Source: Absidia repens
Taxonomy: Eukaryota; Mucoromycota; Mucoromycetes; Mucorales; Cunninghamellaceae
Direction of reading: 5' to 3'
Assembly: GCA_002105175.1 (NCBI GenBank)
Contig: MCGE01000006.1
Coordinates: forward strand, 1,364,001 to 1,428,000
DNA: 64,000 nt
Under the pieces are notes generated by a model. The model saw only the letters and a program-made list of their open reading frames with translations, did no database searches and was not told the origin of the DNA. The position numbers were made by a program, and so were the translations under genes. Below are positions 25,025 through 36,694 of this stretch, one piece after another; the first letter of the stretch is position 1; each line of letters starts with the position of its first letter.

Positions 25025-25796
25025 TCATCGGAAGACATCAGTATTTCTAAAGCTAGAATTATCTCGAAGAGCGACATTGTGAGACTTGTATTCCATGGTA
25101 GTATCTTGTGGTAAATTCAACACCTTTTTGACGGTGTCCCTAATAAAACAAATACACATAATAAAATCAGATTACCCAAACTCACATCCACAGAACTAAA
25201 TATGACGTTCGTTACCTTATTTTCAAGTTGATTCTACCATTGGAGGATGTTTTATTCCAGATGGAAATGATATCTTCAGAGTTCCGGATAGACAAGACCG
25301 CCCCACAAATTTCATCCTGGACATCGAATTGATCACCAATGATGGCCAATACCAAGTTTTCCCAATATCGACTTGCCAATCCCTTCTTTACCCGGACAAT
25401 CCATTTCCCACCCTGAATATTCGCCGCATCTTCCCACATGGGTCGAACGCCGTGTTTGAAAAGATGATAATCACTGATGGTTGGCAAGTCATGAGGTCGA
25501 TTGATATGTGAATACACCGCCCAAAATTCTTCAATCTAGTTTAATACACAAAACCCATCCCATATCTTGGTTAGTAGTCGTATCCAATATTCCATATTGT
25601 CCTTCCTTACCGAAGAGAAGGTCGCAATTCGTTTCATTTGATCTTCGTAATTGGTGATCTTGGACCCTGGGGAACGATGCATAAACCAAAAGACCCAGGA
25701 ATAATGAAGTGGATGTTGTAAGGCTTCTTCATCTTTTGATGGTGATGAGTCGGTTGTGGCTGATGAGTTCATTGATAATGATGTGACAGGACTCAT
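25025..25796 (-). CDS. EIF4E2: Class II eIF4E-type cap-binding protein (4EHP/eIF4E2-like)
   Basis: Three exons (25796-25611, 25535-25216, 25139-25025) give 206 residues. The whole eIF4E fold is present: HYSWVFWF near the start, EEFWAVYSHI, PMWEDAAN with the cap-stacking Trp, GGKWIVR, the helix RYWENLVLAIIG, EICGAVLSIR, and the C-terminal WNKTSS. Cap-binding position 1 is aromatic but not the usual class I Trp (YSWVFWF, MHRSPG), and the tail DNSSFRNT is the class II (4EHP) signature. Family members bind the mRNA cap but scaffold poorly with eIF4G, and act mainly in translational repression. Class II is absent from budding yeast but known in other fungi. Introns are 75-76 nt. Confidence 0.9.
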
Positions 25797-26654
25797 ATTG
25801 TTTATTGTGTTGTTATTGTTGTTGTATTGTTGGTATATACCGATGTTGAGATGAATGGTTGAAAGAATAGGAGTCGTGAATTCGATAAGATGAGTCTGTA
25901 TTTTTTCACAATAAAAAATAGGCTTGATAAAGAGTGGATTATTATACTAAATAGGTATATATATAGGTATATATACAAAGAAAGGGAGGAAATGGAAGAA
26001 GTTAGTATTCATCAGTGGTCCACTTTTCCCCAGTGTCGTGATTCAACCATGTGGAATGAAATGTCCTGCCTTTCCTTTTTTCCGCTGACCTCCAACCCGC
26101 AACCCTTTCATCTTGTCAACCATTCAAAAAAAGCATCCCACCGTCACCACAAAAGCACATACTGTTTGACTTACGAGGAGATGTATTAAAAAATTGCAAG
26201 GAGTAAAAAAAAAGAAAAGAAAAAAGGGCGTGTCAAAAAGTCGTTATTTTCATTCTTTTATTTTTCAACTCCCGAACCAGTGGAAGGTGGCTTGCGATCC
26301 CACCCCCACACTTCGTACACCGACCAGAGAGAGAAAAAGATATGTGGTTAATGCAAATAATGAAGTGATTTTTATTATATTAATAAAAGTGAATGAATGA
26401 AGGGAATAGATCATATAAATAAATAAAAAAAAAGTGGCATAAAGTGAGTCATAAAATATATAAATATACATATATAAAGGATGCATAAAACTAATCGACA
26501 ATGTGTGTCAACGATAAGACGAAGTATGGTATGATATAAACAGTAATATGAATATGGATATGGATATGGATAATGAATATATATATAAGGTATGTGTACA
26601 TGGAAGGAATTGAGTATGATAATCATAAAAGGAATAATAATAATAATAAGACAA
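25797..26654. other. Spacer between the eIF4E2-like gene and the next minus gene
   Basis: This is the promoter side of the eIF4E2-like gene and the 3' side of the coiled-coil gene. It is AT-rich, with TATA and GGATAT simple repeats near 26550-26590. No gene is seen. Confidence 0.45.
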
Positions 26655-27386
26655 CTACTGAGCGAATAAGGATGGAGCAGCAGATGGGTAATAAGTGTAA
26701 GTATTCGTCAGGGAAGCCAGGGACAATTGATCTTCAGACATGGGAGGAACCATAAAATGATTATAAGAGTCATTAAAATTCGAAGAAGAGCAGCACTGAG
26801 GGGTACCAACGTTGATGAGAGGTGGACTCGCAATATCATCCATGAAAAAAGTCGAATCACAGCAGGTGGAAGGGGAAATATCAAAAGAGTAAATTGATGA
26901 AGTGGGTGAAGTCGATAAAGGAACCGAGGCAGAAGAGATGGTCATGTCATGTTCTTCGTGCTCTTCTTGAGAGCGTAATTCTTGCAAGCGGGATTCCAAT
27001 GTTTTTATTGTGCGTTCCAGGTGGGTGACTTGTAAACCAAGGTCATCATATGCCGCCAATAATTCCTTTTCCTTAGGACCAAGTCGAGTAGGACAGAAAG
27101 TTTCCCTGAGTTCGGCCTGGCTTGATGTGTAAGCTAAATGTAAACTTTCAAAATGGACAACAATAGTGGCCAGAGTGTCATATGTAAACGCCAGTTCTGA
27201 AGAAAGGCGATCCATTTCACTTTTTGGTTTTTGACGTTTGATTGAAGAGGAGGGGGTGGCTGGGCTGGATCTGCATGAGGCACGGGTCGAGGAGATTTTT
27301 TTCTGAATTCGAGATCCTGAAGATGATGAAGTCTTTGGAAGAGCCCATTTCAATGTTTTTGGTCGAGTGGTGTTGATAGCAGGCAT
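26655..27386 (-). CDS. Unrecognised protein with a central coiled coil
   Basis: A single exon of 243 residues. I do not recognise the family. The N-terminal 60 residues are basic and Ser/Thr-rich (SSSSGSRIQKKISS and KRQKPKSEMD), a possible nuclear-localisation patch. Residues about 62-150 are two predicted helices, the second a leucine-zipper-like coiled coil (LGLQVTHLERTIKTLESRL). The C-terminal third is disordered, with Cys pairs (CC twice) and a Tyr-rich end. I start at 27386 (MPAINTT) because the upstream in-frame segment is Phe-rich and looks like the T-rich leader. It could be a small regulator acting through dimerisation; function is unknown. Confidence 0.6.
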   Translation of the reverse strand: MPAINTTRPKTLKWALPKTSSSSGSRIQKKISSTRASCRSSPATPSSSIKRQKPKSEMDRLSSELAFTYDTLATIVVHFESLHLAYTSSQAELRETFCPTRLGPKEKELLAAYDDLGLQVTHLERTIKTLESRLQELRSQEEHEEHDMTISSASVPLSTSPTSSIYSFDISPSTCCDSTFFMDDIASPPLINVGTPQCCSSSNFNDSYNHFMVPPMSEDQLSLASLTNTYTYYPSAAPSLFAQ

Positions 27387-29832
27387 AGTTAGTGAAATAA
27401 ATGAATAAAATTGAAGAAACGTAAAGTATTGAAAGTAACAAAAAAAAAAAAGGAAATCCAAAAAAAGGGTTTATATTTATATTGTTCAACCCAAGATTTT
27501 GTGTAACCAATAAGCATTGATGGCTAATAATAACCTCCCACCTAAAAAATATTTTCATCATAGCCAAGCGAAAACGTGGTGTTAGACGAATTTCTATATT
27601 TGGTCAACATCCGTTCTTCTTCACAGGGATCGGGCCAAGACATACATACAGCGCCGTACATCAATGACTCTCCAAATATGGACACCACAGGGGCCTATGA
27701 CTTCATATCTTGTTGTCATGCTTCCCTCCCTGATGCCTGCATAGAGCTGTGTTTAAAAGTTGTTTTTTTTTCATAGGGATGAATTTCATAGTAATTATAT
27801 GTTACCCTAATATGTGTTATGAAACAAAAAGTAAATGACAGTAAAATGATAATAGTAATACGAAGACGCGATACTCGGTTCAAAAAAAGGAAAAAGATCA
27901 TCGGTCATATCGGATCCGATCAAAGTATTTTGGTGACACCTTGTGTAATAGAATTTGGAACGTTCTACCATTAAGATTTGTCATTTTGTACGTCCCAGGT
28001 TTGCTATGTATACTTTTTTCCCCTTTCCTATGGCGTGTCTGGATATGTCAAAAAAAAGCAACGGGGGCAAAGGAGGTATTTTTTTTAAAAATAGATGAAT
28101 ACAGTGATTCGCGAACATTCCTGAAATAAGAAAATAAGAATTTCATTTCAACTTCAGTATCCGTGCCCGTTGATATGACGATAAAAGGGAAAAAGAGATT
28201 TTTCTTTATTGTTACTCCCTGGGGTTATTTTTACGTTACGTTTTAATGACAAGCCACTTTATAATTGTCGTTTATAGAAGTAACACATTTTTTCGGCTCA
28301 TGTTATGATTGGTTCCTGGAATACATTGTGAAGAAAAATTCGGCATTTTACTCTATCCAGGTCCCGACGCGGTCCTTTTTTTAATGTTTTTTTATGTCGC
28401 CTTGGAATACATAGATGTGTACTACTCAAGTTGCATCAATGCTTTTCTTTTCTTGGTTGGTTGCAGATATGCAAAACAAAGGAGACTAAAAAAGTTATTT
28501 TTATCATTGACTTTTGTTATTAATGATGCAGGGAGGTAAAAAAAAGTAAGGGCGCGGGCGAAACTCCGTGGACCCTTATATTTTTATTTTTTTTTGGCTT
28601 GCCATTGTTTTTACTTATTGACTGTATTTCGCTTTTAAAGGAAGGGGACGCCTCATATTTATTTCCTTTTTTAGGAAAGAAAGCTTTCAGTAATGTGGCT
28701 GGTGTCTTTTTTTTCTTTTCTTGATGGACTATGATGTGCCGCTTGCGTTTGAATATGTGTTTCGTTCCTTTTTTCTTTATCCTTTTTTTATTTCGTTTCC
28801 ATCGTTCTTGTTCATCCTGCATTTAATTCAATCTAGTATGTATATCTACCATATTATGAGTAAGCGAAGAGCAGTATTAATTGTAACTATATAAATATAT
28901 AAAACAAAATAGACTATCATAGTCAATGTAATTCCTACCAGAATATTGGTAAAGAAATAAATACAGCAGTAATACGTTGAAAAGAGTAAAATTATCCACC
29001 ATGTAGCATATATATGATAACCCTAACAGAGCAGAGGTACAGTGGTATAAAAATAGATTTCGGATAAATCAGTAAAATCATGCCTGACTACTCTACCTGC
29101 ATTAGATATAAGCCTCCGTGTGCCTGAACTTCACACTATAGTTCAACTATAGTTCAAACACCGCCGTCGGATTTTTCGAATCTTTTTTTTTTTTTTTGTT
29201 TACACCTATTTGACATTTCCTCTCACTCTTGATGGGGTAAAGGAAATCAGGGCGATAGTTATTTGTAAAATGAGGCATGGGAAAAAAATTAACCACATTT
29301 AAAAATCGTCTAAAAATTCTTCGGGAAATAATACTGCATCATCCTATGAGCTTTATGCCATCTAAATGATATTTATCACACTCGTTTTGACACCACTCGA
29401 CGACCATGACAATAGTATCACAAAATGGCCCACCCATTTGAAATCTTTTATCATCCGAATATATTTTGCTCCGAAAAAAAAAATGGTACGAGATTTGGAC
29501 TTTTCACTGAATTGTGTCCCAGCTAATTTTTTTTTTTTTCACATGGTGAACTAGCAAAGTACCTTCGCACCAACCCATCCAAGTAACACCCACAACCACA
29601 CATCCAAACATATTCATATAGACAAGAAATAGGTTTTGATTTTTTGATTTTTATTACAAAAAGTATAAAAAGAATAAAGACAAATGATAAATTGAAATAG
29701 AATGATATACGTAAGAAGATCTATTTTGAAGGGAAGGGAAGGGGAAGGGGGCGAAAATACAAGACGTGAAATGGAGATACGGGGAGGGAGAAGAAATAAA
29801 AGATACCAGAGATAGTTGAGAGAAAATCATCA
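27387..29832. other. Gene-free spacer
   Basis: 2.4 kb of AT-rich sequence with no supported coding frame, RNA gene or repeat copy. It includes the promoter side of the 26655-27386 gene and the 3' side of the GGC1 gene (complement of AATAAA at about 29650-29655). Short frames at 27576-27776 and 28309-28539 look random. Confidence 0.45.
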
Positions 29833-31047
29833 TTAAGCAGTAGCGGTTTCTTGAGATTCACCCTTGATCATACGATCAAATACAGGAATCAATTGTTGGG
29901 CAACAGTGAAACTGAAGATCAATTTAGGACCAACCTATATCATCATATGAAATAAAAACAGTAGTGTGAGCATCAAGTATTTCCTTCACTTGCACTTTGT
30001 TTTGTTTCCGTGCAACTTACCACCAAAATCTTAGGAGTCAATCCCTTGAAGAAGCCACCGAAACCTTCTTGTTTGATCAAATTCTTGATGATGTTGACGC
30101 CAGATTCGGGATTATCGAAGTTACGGTTTTGAATACGAGTCTTGACCACATCGAGAGGAGCAGCCACAGTAATAGAGGCCACAGCACCACCAATGGAGGA
30201 GCAGAAGTTTTGGAAGAAGGTAGCGGTATTGTAATTTTCCAAACCAAACATGTATTCCTTGACGAAAGCAGAACCACCAAACAAGGCAAAGGAGCCAGGG
30301 GCATTACGGGCAGCAGTCCATCCAGCACCACGATACAAACCCATACCTTCGTCTCGGACGATTGCCAAAAAGCCACGACCGCGGAACGCTTCAGGGTTGG
30401 TTTGACGTTTGATCTTGAGAACATCCAAAGGCAACAAAGCAATTTCCCCAATACCGACCAAACTGCCTGCAGTAGCGTGCATCATTGTCTTGCCTGTCTT
30501 TTCACCAAAGCTGGAAGTGAACAAAGCCTTGTGGTGCTTGTCTAAATAATCACGGACAAAAGGTTGACCACCAAACTTGTAGACACGTTGAGCCACCTTG
30601 TATCCAGCAGCAAATCCAAGACCTGGGAATAAGGACGCATACTTTTGCAAAAATGCCTTGTTGGCTGCATCCTATTAGAGAACACATCTACAGTGTTAGT
30701 CATGATCAAAACACATAACTTGATCGCACTCTCCAAAGGCTTGTCCTTAGTTTTTTTTTTTTTCTTACTTTGAAAACAACAACATCCATAGCAGCCTTGT
30801 TTTGAGCAAAAGTGTTTCCAGGTACGATCACCTATGATAGATCAATACAAACATACATGAGTATACTATAGTTATCACAATCTCCCTAGATCATTTCATT
30901 GTTTACCTTAGTTTGGTTACTCATAAGACGCTTGGCCACAGTGTCAACGGGATGGAAAATCAAAAGTTCCAGAATACCAGAGCTACCACTACCCAAGAAG
31001 CGAGCAGTACCTGATTCGGATTTACCAGTGGCAATAGGTGGAGACAT
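29833..31047 (-). CDS. GGC1: Mitochondrial GTP/GDP carrier (Ggc1/Yhm1)
   Basis: Four exons (31047-30907, 30831-30769, 30671-30021, 29934-29833) give 318 residues. Three mitochondrial-carrier repeats are present, with signatures HPVDTVAKR (about residue 32), LPLDVLKIKRQ and APLDVVKTRIQ. Close agreement with yeast Ggc1 runs through FPGLGFAAGYKV, QRVYKFGGQPF, FGEKTGK and GWTAARNAPGSFALFGG. Ggc1 exchanges matrix GDP/GMP for cytosolic GTP across the inner membrane and is needed for mitochondrial nucleic acid synthesis and iron homeostasis. The N-terminus MSPPIATGKSESG is short and uncleaved, as usual for carriers. Introns are 75-97 nt. The exon 2/3 region is less conserved (an Ala-rich insertion). 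Confidence 0.93.
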
Positions 31048-32232
31048 GGCTGTTGTTGTTTAAAAAGATTAAAGAAAAGAGGAAGAAAAAAAAACAATGT
31101 CCCTGGGTGGCATTTTTTTTTAAAAAAAAAATTGTAAGCGGGAATTTAAATTCCCTCTTGTTTCAATCTATGGGCAAAACGATTTTACAGTTCCTTCAGG
31201 AGAGAGGAAAAAAAAAAGCATCTCGATATTCAACAGGACGACAATTCTTATAGTTGATGCTATGATATTATAATAGCCGATTCCATGTTTCCTTCCTTAC
31301 ATGAGGGTTCAAATAGAGATAAACATAAAAGTTATCTTTTTTATCATTTGACGAATATGACTCACACCAGGGTAAATCACTCATCGAATTTAAGCGCCGC
31401 TTATCTCTCTACCTGTGATCGTTCACCCGAACTCACCGCCGATTGGAAGAGATCATCGTTTTCAAGTTTCTGAGGTTATTTTTATTTTTTTGCGGGGAGA
31501 ATGATAAATTTTGCAGTTGTCAACTGAAAACTGCATGTGTTTATGATGGTGGACACCTCAGTTCTGGCCTAACAAATGTATATTGTTCTCGTTGTAGGTC
31601 GGCTACTTTTTTTTCTATGAATCTAACTGCCCCAGGAATGCTGGTTCAATTATACTGTTGTTCATTCGTCTGTTCTCAGTTGTTTTGAGAGAAATTAGAA
31701 TATTATCTACTGCTTGGATATTGAAGTTGGTGCTATTCTGGGGAAGCTTGTTTGAATGTTAAACTGGCGAGCGGGATTTGAAACACATCTCTGTAATGGT
31801 ACAGGCGTATCAGTACATACAGTATAGTACAACAATACTATGGTAAGGTGTTAAGAATTAATTGGACGTGATGTTTTCACCATTGCAAAATAAATTAATT
31901 CAAAATAATAAAAAATTAATGTTACTGATTTCAATAAGTGAGTACCAATGTACCGATATATATTAAAACGATAACAGTGTAGGCTTAGATTTATTCATCT
32001 TGTATCGTATGATATGGAGATTCGTATCTATAATATTTTTTTTATTTATCATATGTATACATTTCGATCACTTTATGATGGAAATGCTTGATGAAAAACA
32101 GTGTGAGCTTTACTCCTTTCCCCCCCGCCTCCTCCTTACCATTTTTAAAAAACCGCCATCATATTAAATTGACAGAGCTTTTCTGGCGCAACTTTTTATT
32201 TTACTTTACAGTCCACTTTTTTTTATTCCTGT
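31048..32232. other. Divergent intergenic region (GGC1 / O-FucT-like 1)
   Basis: The promoter region for two divergent genes. The T-rich leader of the plus gene lies at about 32190-32232. A- and T-runs near 31110-31130 lie just upstream of GGC1. No repeat or gene is recognised. Confidence 0.45.
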
Positions 32233-33636
32233 ATGTTTTTGTTAGCTTCTACTTATTGTCGTCTTTATATTTGTATTCTTCTTGTCGGCGTTATTATTTT
32301 ATCAACCTTGTATGACTATTCCACGTTCGTCATTCCTCTGTCGACCAGAATCGCATTTCGGCGACCAGCACCAACGCCAACACCGAAGTATCTCACCTAC
32401 CTTCCACATTCAGGCCTCTCAAATCAACGGATCGAATTAGCTAATGCGCTTTTGATGGCTTCTATTTTGGATAGAACATTGATCATACCCCCAGCTTTTC
32501 TTGGTCGAGTAATCGGTTGGAATAGGAAGTGGCGCAGCATGGCCCAGTCATTCGAATGGCGAACGACCCCCAAGGATTTTGATACGCTTTGTCCAACAAT
32601 ACGCACTTCACAACGTCCCTCCAGCTATGTCGAAAGTAACAAGTGTCAATCTTACCATGATAGCGGCGTGATTCAGTGGTCAGATCTTCATGATTTGAAT
32701 AGTTTACGACCTTATGTCTCTTTTCAGTACAGCAACATCATCTCTTTGGATCATTTGACATCATCTTTGGGACTATGTGGGCAGGAAGTAGGGCGAGATG
32801 TCAATGAGGGTATTGACTGTGGGGATATCTATATACGTTATGACAAGGTGCGGTACGATTGGCGGGTGTATGAAGACGACAAGGTGCGACATGATTTACA
32901 CCGCAGCCACAGAAACTATGTACTTAATTCACGTGGCCGTAAGGAATACTTTCATTTAACTTCGTGGAAGGATTGGCAGCAAAGACCGGAAAAGCTACTT
33001 TATCTTGGCAGCATATTTGGTGTAACCCGGTTGAATGTAGTCCATTCCGATCATTTGGCATTAAAGAATCGAATCGCGAAAGCATTGATTTACCGTATGG
33101 ACTCACCTTTAGGAAAAACAGCATCTTTGATTGTGGAAGAGTACTTGGCGAGAAGTGCATACTTGGCAGTGCACTTTCGGACAGCGGACAAAATGTTTAG
33201 CAAGGATCTTGATATACATATGCGAAACACCAGCCAGAAAATCGAACAAACCCTCGCCCTCCCTCAGCAAGCTCCCTTTTCTTTTTGCAACCTTACTTCT
33301 ACCGTTATTACACCGCCCTCCAGCAATTCCAATATATACATGGCTACTGATCACACCCATCCAAGACAACGAAACAGCACATTGGCACCATGGTTTGAAC
33401 AATATCCCTGCACTATCACATTGAACGATATCCCTTCGTCTTACTTCAAGCATTTGGACTCTTTTTATGATTTAATTCAGCCGACCAAGCCGCTGAAGCG
33501 GTTCTTGATGCCTTTGGTTGATTCTATGGTGGCAGCCAAGGCCTCTCAAGTATATCTGACACCTAAGTCTACCTTTTCTAATTACATTAGGCAACTCCAT
33601 GATGCTTGGCTACCAGAAGGTGGGATTTCTACTTGA
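32233..33636 (+). CDS. O-fucosyltransferase-like type II membrane protein 1
   Basis: Intronless, 467 residues. An N-terminal hydrophobic segment (residues about 8-27) with Arg before it is a signal anchor, giving a type II Golgi/ER topology. The lumenal part begins with the family hallmark LPHSGLSNQRIELANALL and the following LDRTLIIPP, the GDP-fucose binding N-terminal half of the PF10250-type O-fucosyltransferase fold. The C-terminal half has HFRTADKMF, carrying the conserved His-x-Arg, and VYLTPKSTFSNYIR, equivalent to the SSTFS loop that contacts GDP-fucose. It probably transfers fucose or a related sugar to secreted glycans. Mucoralean walls contain fucose polysaccharides, but the acceptor cannot be read here. 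Another family member follows 351 bp downstream. Confidence 0.8.
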   Translation: MFLLASTYCRLYICILLVGVIILSTLYDYSTFVIPLSTRIAFRRPAPTPTPKYLTYLPHSGLSNQRIELANALLMASILDRTLIIPPAFLGRVIGWNRKWRSMAQSFEWRTTPKDFDTLCPTIRTSQRPSSYVESNKCQSYHDSGVIQWSDLHDLNSLRPYVSFQYSNIISLDHLTSSLGLCGQEVGRDVNEGIDCGDIYIRYDKVRYDWRVYEDDKVRHDLHRSHRNYVLNSRGRKEYFHLTSWKDWQQRPEKLLYLGSIFGVTRLNVVHSDHLALKNRIAKALIYRMDSPLGKTASLIVEEYLARSAYLAVHFRTADKMFSKDLDIHMRNTSQKIEQTLALPQQAPFSFCNLTSTVITPPSSNSNIYMATDHTHPRQRNSTLAPWFEQYPCTITLNDIPSSYFKHLDSFYDLIQPTKPLKRFLMPLVDSMVAAKASQVYLTPKSTFSNYIRQLHDAWLPEGGIST

Positions 33637-33987
33637 CCTCGTCTCTAATATTTAATACATTATATTCCACTAGATTTATATACCCTCCCTCAGCCATTCC
33701 TTCATATTTTTTTTTCTTGTTTCTTTTACTAATAATACTAATAAAAATATCATTGGTTGCCGTCGTCTTTTGACGGGCGATCTTTTTGAATCATTTAAAA
33801 TACCGACTTTTTTAATTTTTCTTTCTTTTTTGGAAAATTTACACTTTCCTCCTTCTTGCCTTTTTACTTTACTCGTCCACTTTCTTTACCCCTCCCCCTC
33901 CTTTCCTTTTTTTTATATCATATTGTAGCATTCTTTTTTTTATTCCTTATACATCAACTTTTTTTTTGCCATCTTCTATTCACTCAC
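33637..33987 (+). promoter_or_regulatory. Short spacer between the two O-FucT-like genes
   Basis: AATAAA at 33740-33745 fits the first gene's poly(A) site. A pyrimidine-rich tract at about 33830-33980 leads into the second start codon and is probably its core promoter/leader. Confidence 0.5.
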
Positions 33988-35643
33988 ATGTCATTTCGAT
34001 CAGGAAGACATACGAAACGATATATCATCATCTTGGGGATCATCCTCATCATAACATATCTATCATCTCTGCAAGTCAAAACTGGTCATGGTACTTCTGG
34101 GCCGCTGGTAGCGGATGATGATGTGGATCCAATGGCCTTTGATTATATTCGTCCTTTGGAACATGATCAAGATCGTGTAGATGGTCAACTGGAAATTATC
34201 CCTGCTGCTCCTGTTGCCTTGCCCGAACAAAAGCCCTCCATCCCGTCCTCGTATGCCGCAAGCATACAACGTATCAATCAAAAATATTGTGGATCTTCTC
34301 AGTGCCGTTTCATTCTACCCGTTGCCATTACTGAACAAGGTAAGGATCTCAATAAAGAGGGAAGCTAAAAAAATCGTCACACAAGAGGGAAAGGACACTA
34401 GCTCATCTTTTTTTTTTTCTTTCTTTTGTCGTTGTTGTTGTTACGAATAGAATCCAAGGCTCAGTACCACTTTAGACAACTCGCCTTTTTAGCCGGAAAA
34501 GTGCATCGAACAATCGTCCTTCCTAACGTGCACAGCTCTCATCTTGGGGCATGTCGTCAGCACCCCTTCGATTTTTATTACGATTACTCGTGGATGGATG
34601 CCAACAAGGATGCCTTCAACTACATTACCATGGAACAATTCCAATACTGGCTTCAGGAACGACGTGCGGTGGAAGCTACGCCTAGTGGACAAGAAGTATT
34701 CATCGAAATCAACGAAGCGTACCCTCATTTGGCCAAGGCAGACAACTGTTTCAAGGATCTATTTGATTTCACCCACAGACCTCGCACCCGCTTTCAACTG
34801 GAGGACCCTGAAACGGAATCGAAACGGACTGGCAATTTCACCGAAATTTTAATGGATGTGCTTGGTGATAAGGCAAGACAAAAGGATTATATAGATCAAA
34901 GGGCTCGGGATCGACTTGTCCAAGGTGATGATGGTATGACAACTGTGAATGATCAAGATGTGGTGCCTGATTTGGAAGTGATTCATTTGTTTTATGATCG
35001 GCGATTTGGATACATTGAAGACCCTCGAGTGGAAGAACCTCTAGCATATCATTCTCGGTGGACAACTTTGGCGGATCAAATCGCAGCACAACTATACCCC
35101 TTTGTAGCGATCCATTGGCGCATGGAACGACTGGAGCCTTTATCCAACATGCAACCATGTGCGGAATCATTGGTACGGAAATTGGACACATTGAAGGACT
35201 CGATGGCCATCCCAACAAAGAATGTGTTTTTATTGACGGATTATCCTCACCTGTTGACTTCTCCTATGGCCAAACCTGAATCCATGTCATTCAAGCTCAA
35301 TGAATTACAGCAAGAACATCATGACGCTGTGCGGTACCTGTACGAACGTACGAACGTGACGCTGACAACACTACAACGACCGGATATTCCCTACCAAGAT
35401 TTGCCTTCCTCCAACTGGAATTTGATCCCGGTTGAAGCCATGTCGAAACCAGCGGATAAGAGCATTTTGGGTATTGTTGATAAATTAGTGGCCATTCGGG
35501 CTCAGTGGTTTTTATATGGTCAACCTGCGGTATGTGGCAAGGAATCTAGCTTTACACGACGTATTCGGAGCGAACGTGTGGATGCTTATCAACAAGGCGA
35601 TCCCAAGATTATCTACCCAGCCGATGTGTTTAGATTATCTTGA
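33988..35643 (+). CDS. O-fucosyltransferase-like type II membrane protein 2
   Basis: Two exons (33988-34339, 34451-35643) give 514 residues. Basic residues precede a single transmembrane helix (YIIILGIILIITYLSSL), a type II anchor. The lumenal domain has the arrangement of the fucosyltransferase superfamily: QLAFLAGKVHRTIVLPN early, VAIHWRMERL with the His-x-Arg pair of the nucleotide-sugar site, and near the end a GKESSFTRRI segment matching the SSFS-type loop. The sequence is only distantly related to its upstream neighbour, so the two are different subfamilies rather than a fresh duplication. The start codon lies right after a pyrimidine tract, and the intron (111 nt) is longer than most here. 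The donor could instead be another NDP-sugar. Confidence 0.72.
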
Positions 35644-36510
35644 TGTTTGTGTTAGTTTTGTTTTTTTGTTTTTTATTATTATTAGTTTACCGGCTTCATT
35701 TATTTCCCATTTCCCCCATTCTCATCTTCATTTAGTATAGTATGCCTTCCATTATCATTATTCTTCTCTCGCTTACCTACTTTTATTATTTTGTATATTG
35801 TGTATTGTGTATTGCTGAATAAAAATAGATTTTTTTTTTTTTGAAATTATATGAATATGTCAAGCTGTATATCGATATAATTGGGCATAAATGTTGAAAA
35901 CCGTTAGGAAAAAACCACGAGGTTGTTTATTTTATTATCTCTTGCCTCACGTGGTATAACAAAAGATACTGATGCACATCAAAATCACACAAAGGAATTT
36001 ATCAAGGTTCCCAAAAAAAGTGGAGACCCATCTGCTTTTGATTAATTGTTGTGCTACATAGGACGACATGATTTCATAGCTGATGTTATATTGCATTATC
36101 ATTTTGAAAGTAAAATGGAAAAATTTGACTCAAAGATAAAGAGAGATTATTGGATTTATTTTATTTCGTGGTTTTGCGTTTTACGGTAGGGTTGGCATAC
36201 GCGCGCATTATTAAAAGGAGGATCAATCAAGTGGTAATAGTTGGCGACTGTGACAGGCTGTGGCCCGAAAAACTCATATAAGCTCCGTCTTTGGTGCAGT
36301 ACGCTGATAATTGATTGGCTACGGCAATTAAAAAAATAGAACCATTCTTTTTTCCCTCCCCCCTTTTTTTTAACCCTCTCTCCTCTTCTCCTTTGCTCTT
36401 CTTACTTCTTTTTCCTCTTTCTTTTTATCTCTTTTCTTTCTTCTTTTTTCCCTAATCATCTTTTTTCAACACACACATTTTTTTATTCTTCCACCTTCCT
36501 ACTTTATACC
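35644..36510. promoter_or_regulatory. 3' region of O-FucT-like 2 and beta-tubulin promoter
   Basis: AATAAA at 35818-35823 (+) serves the upstream gene. About 36350-36510 is one of the longest C/T-only tracts in the window, directly before the beta-tubulin ATG, typical of highly expressed fungal genes. No other gene is seen. Confidence 0.55.
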
Positions 36511-36656
36511 ATGAGAGAAATTATTCACGTCCAAGCTGGTAAGTTCTTCGAAAAAGGACAGGAACGCGTCCAGTAGAAGAATGAACAACTCGAATATTCA
36601 CGTTGATTCCCATTTATTACTTCTCTTTTTGTAGGTCAATGCGGTAACCAAGTAAG

Positions 36657-36694
<38 letters not shown>

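Noticed and set aside
27576..27776. 66-codon frame upstream of the coiled-coil gene
   Set aside because: Too short, no homology, and lies in the likely promoter.
29997..30545. 182-codon plus-strand frame
   Set aside because: Antisense to the conserved GGC1 carrier exon.
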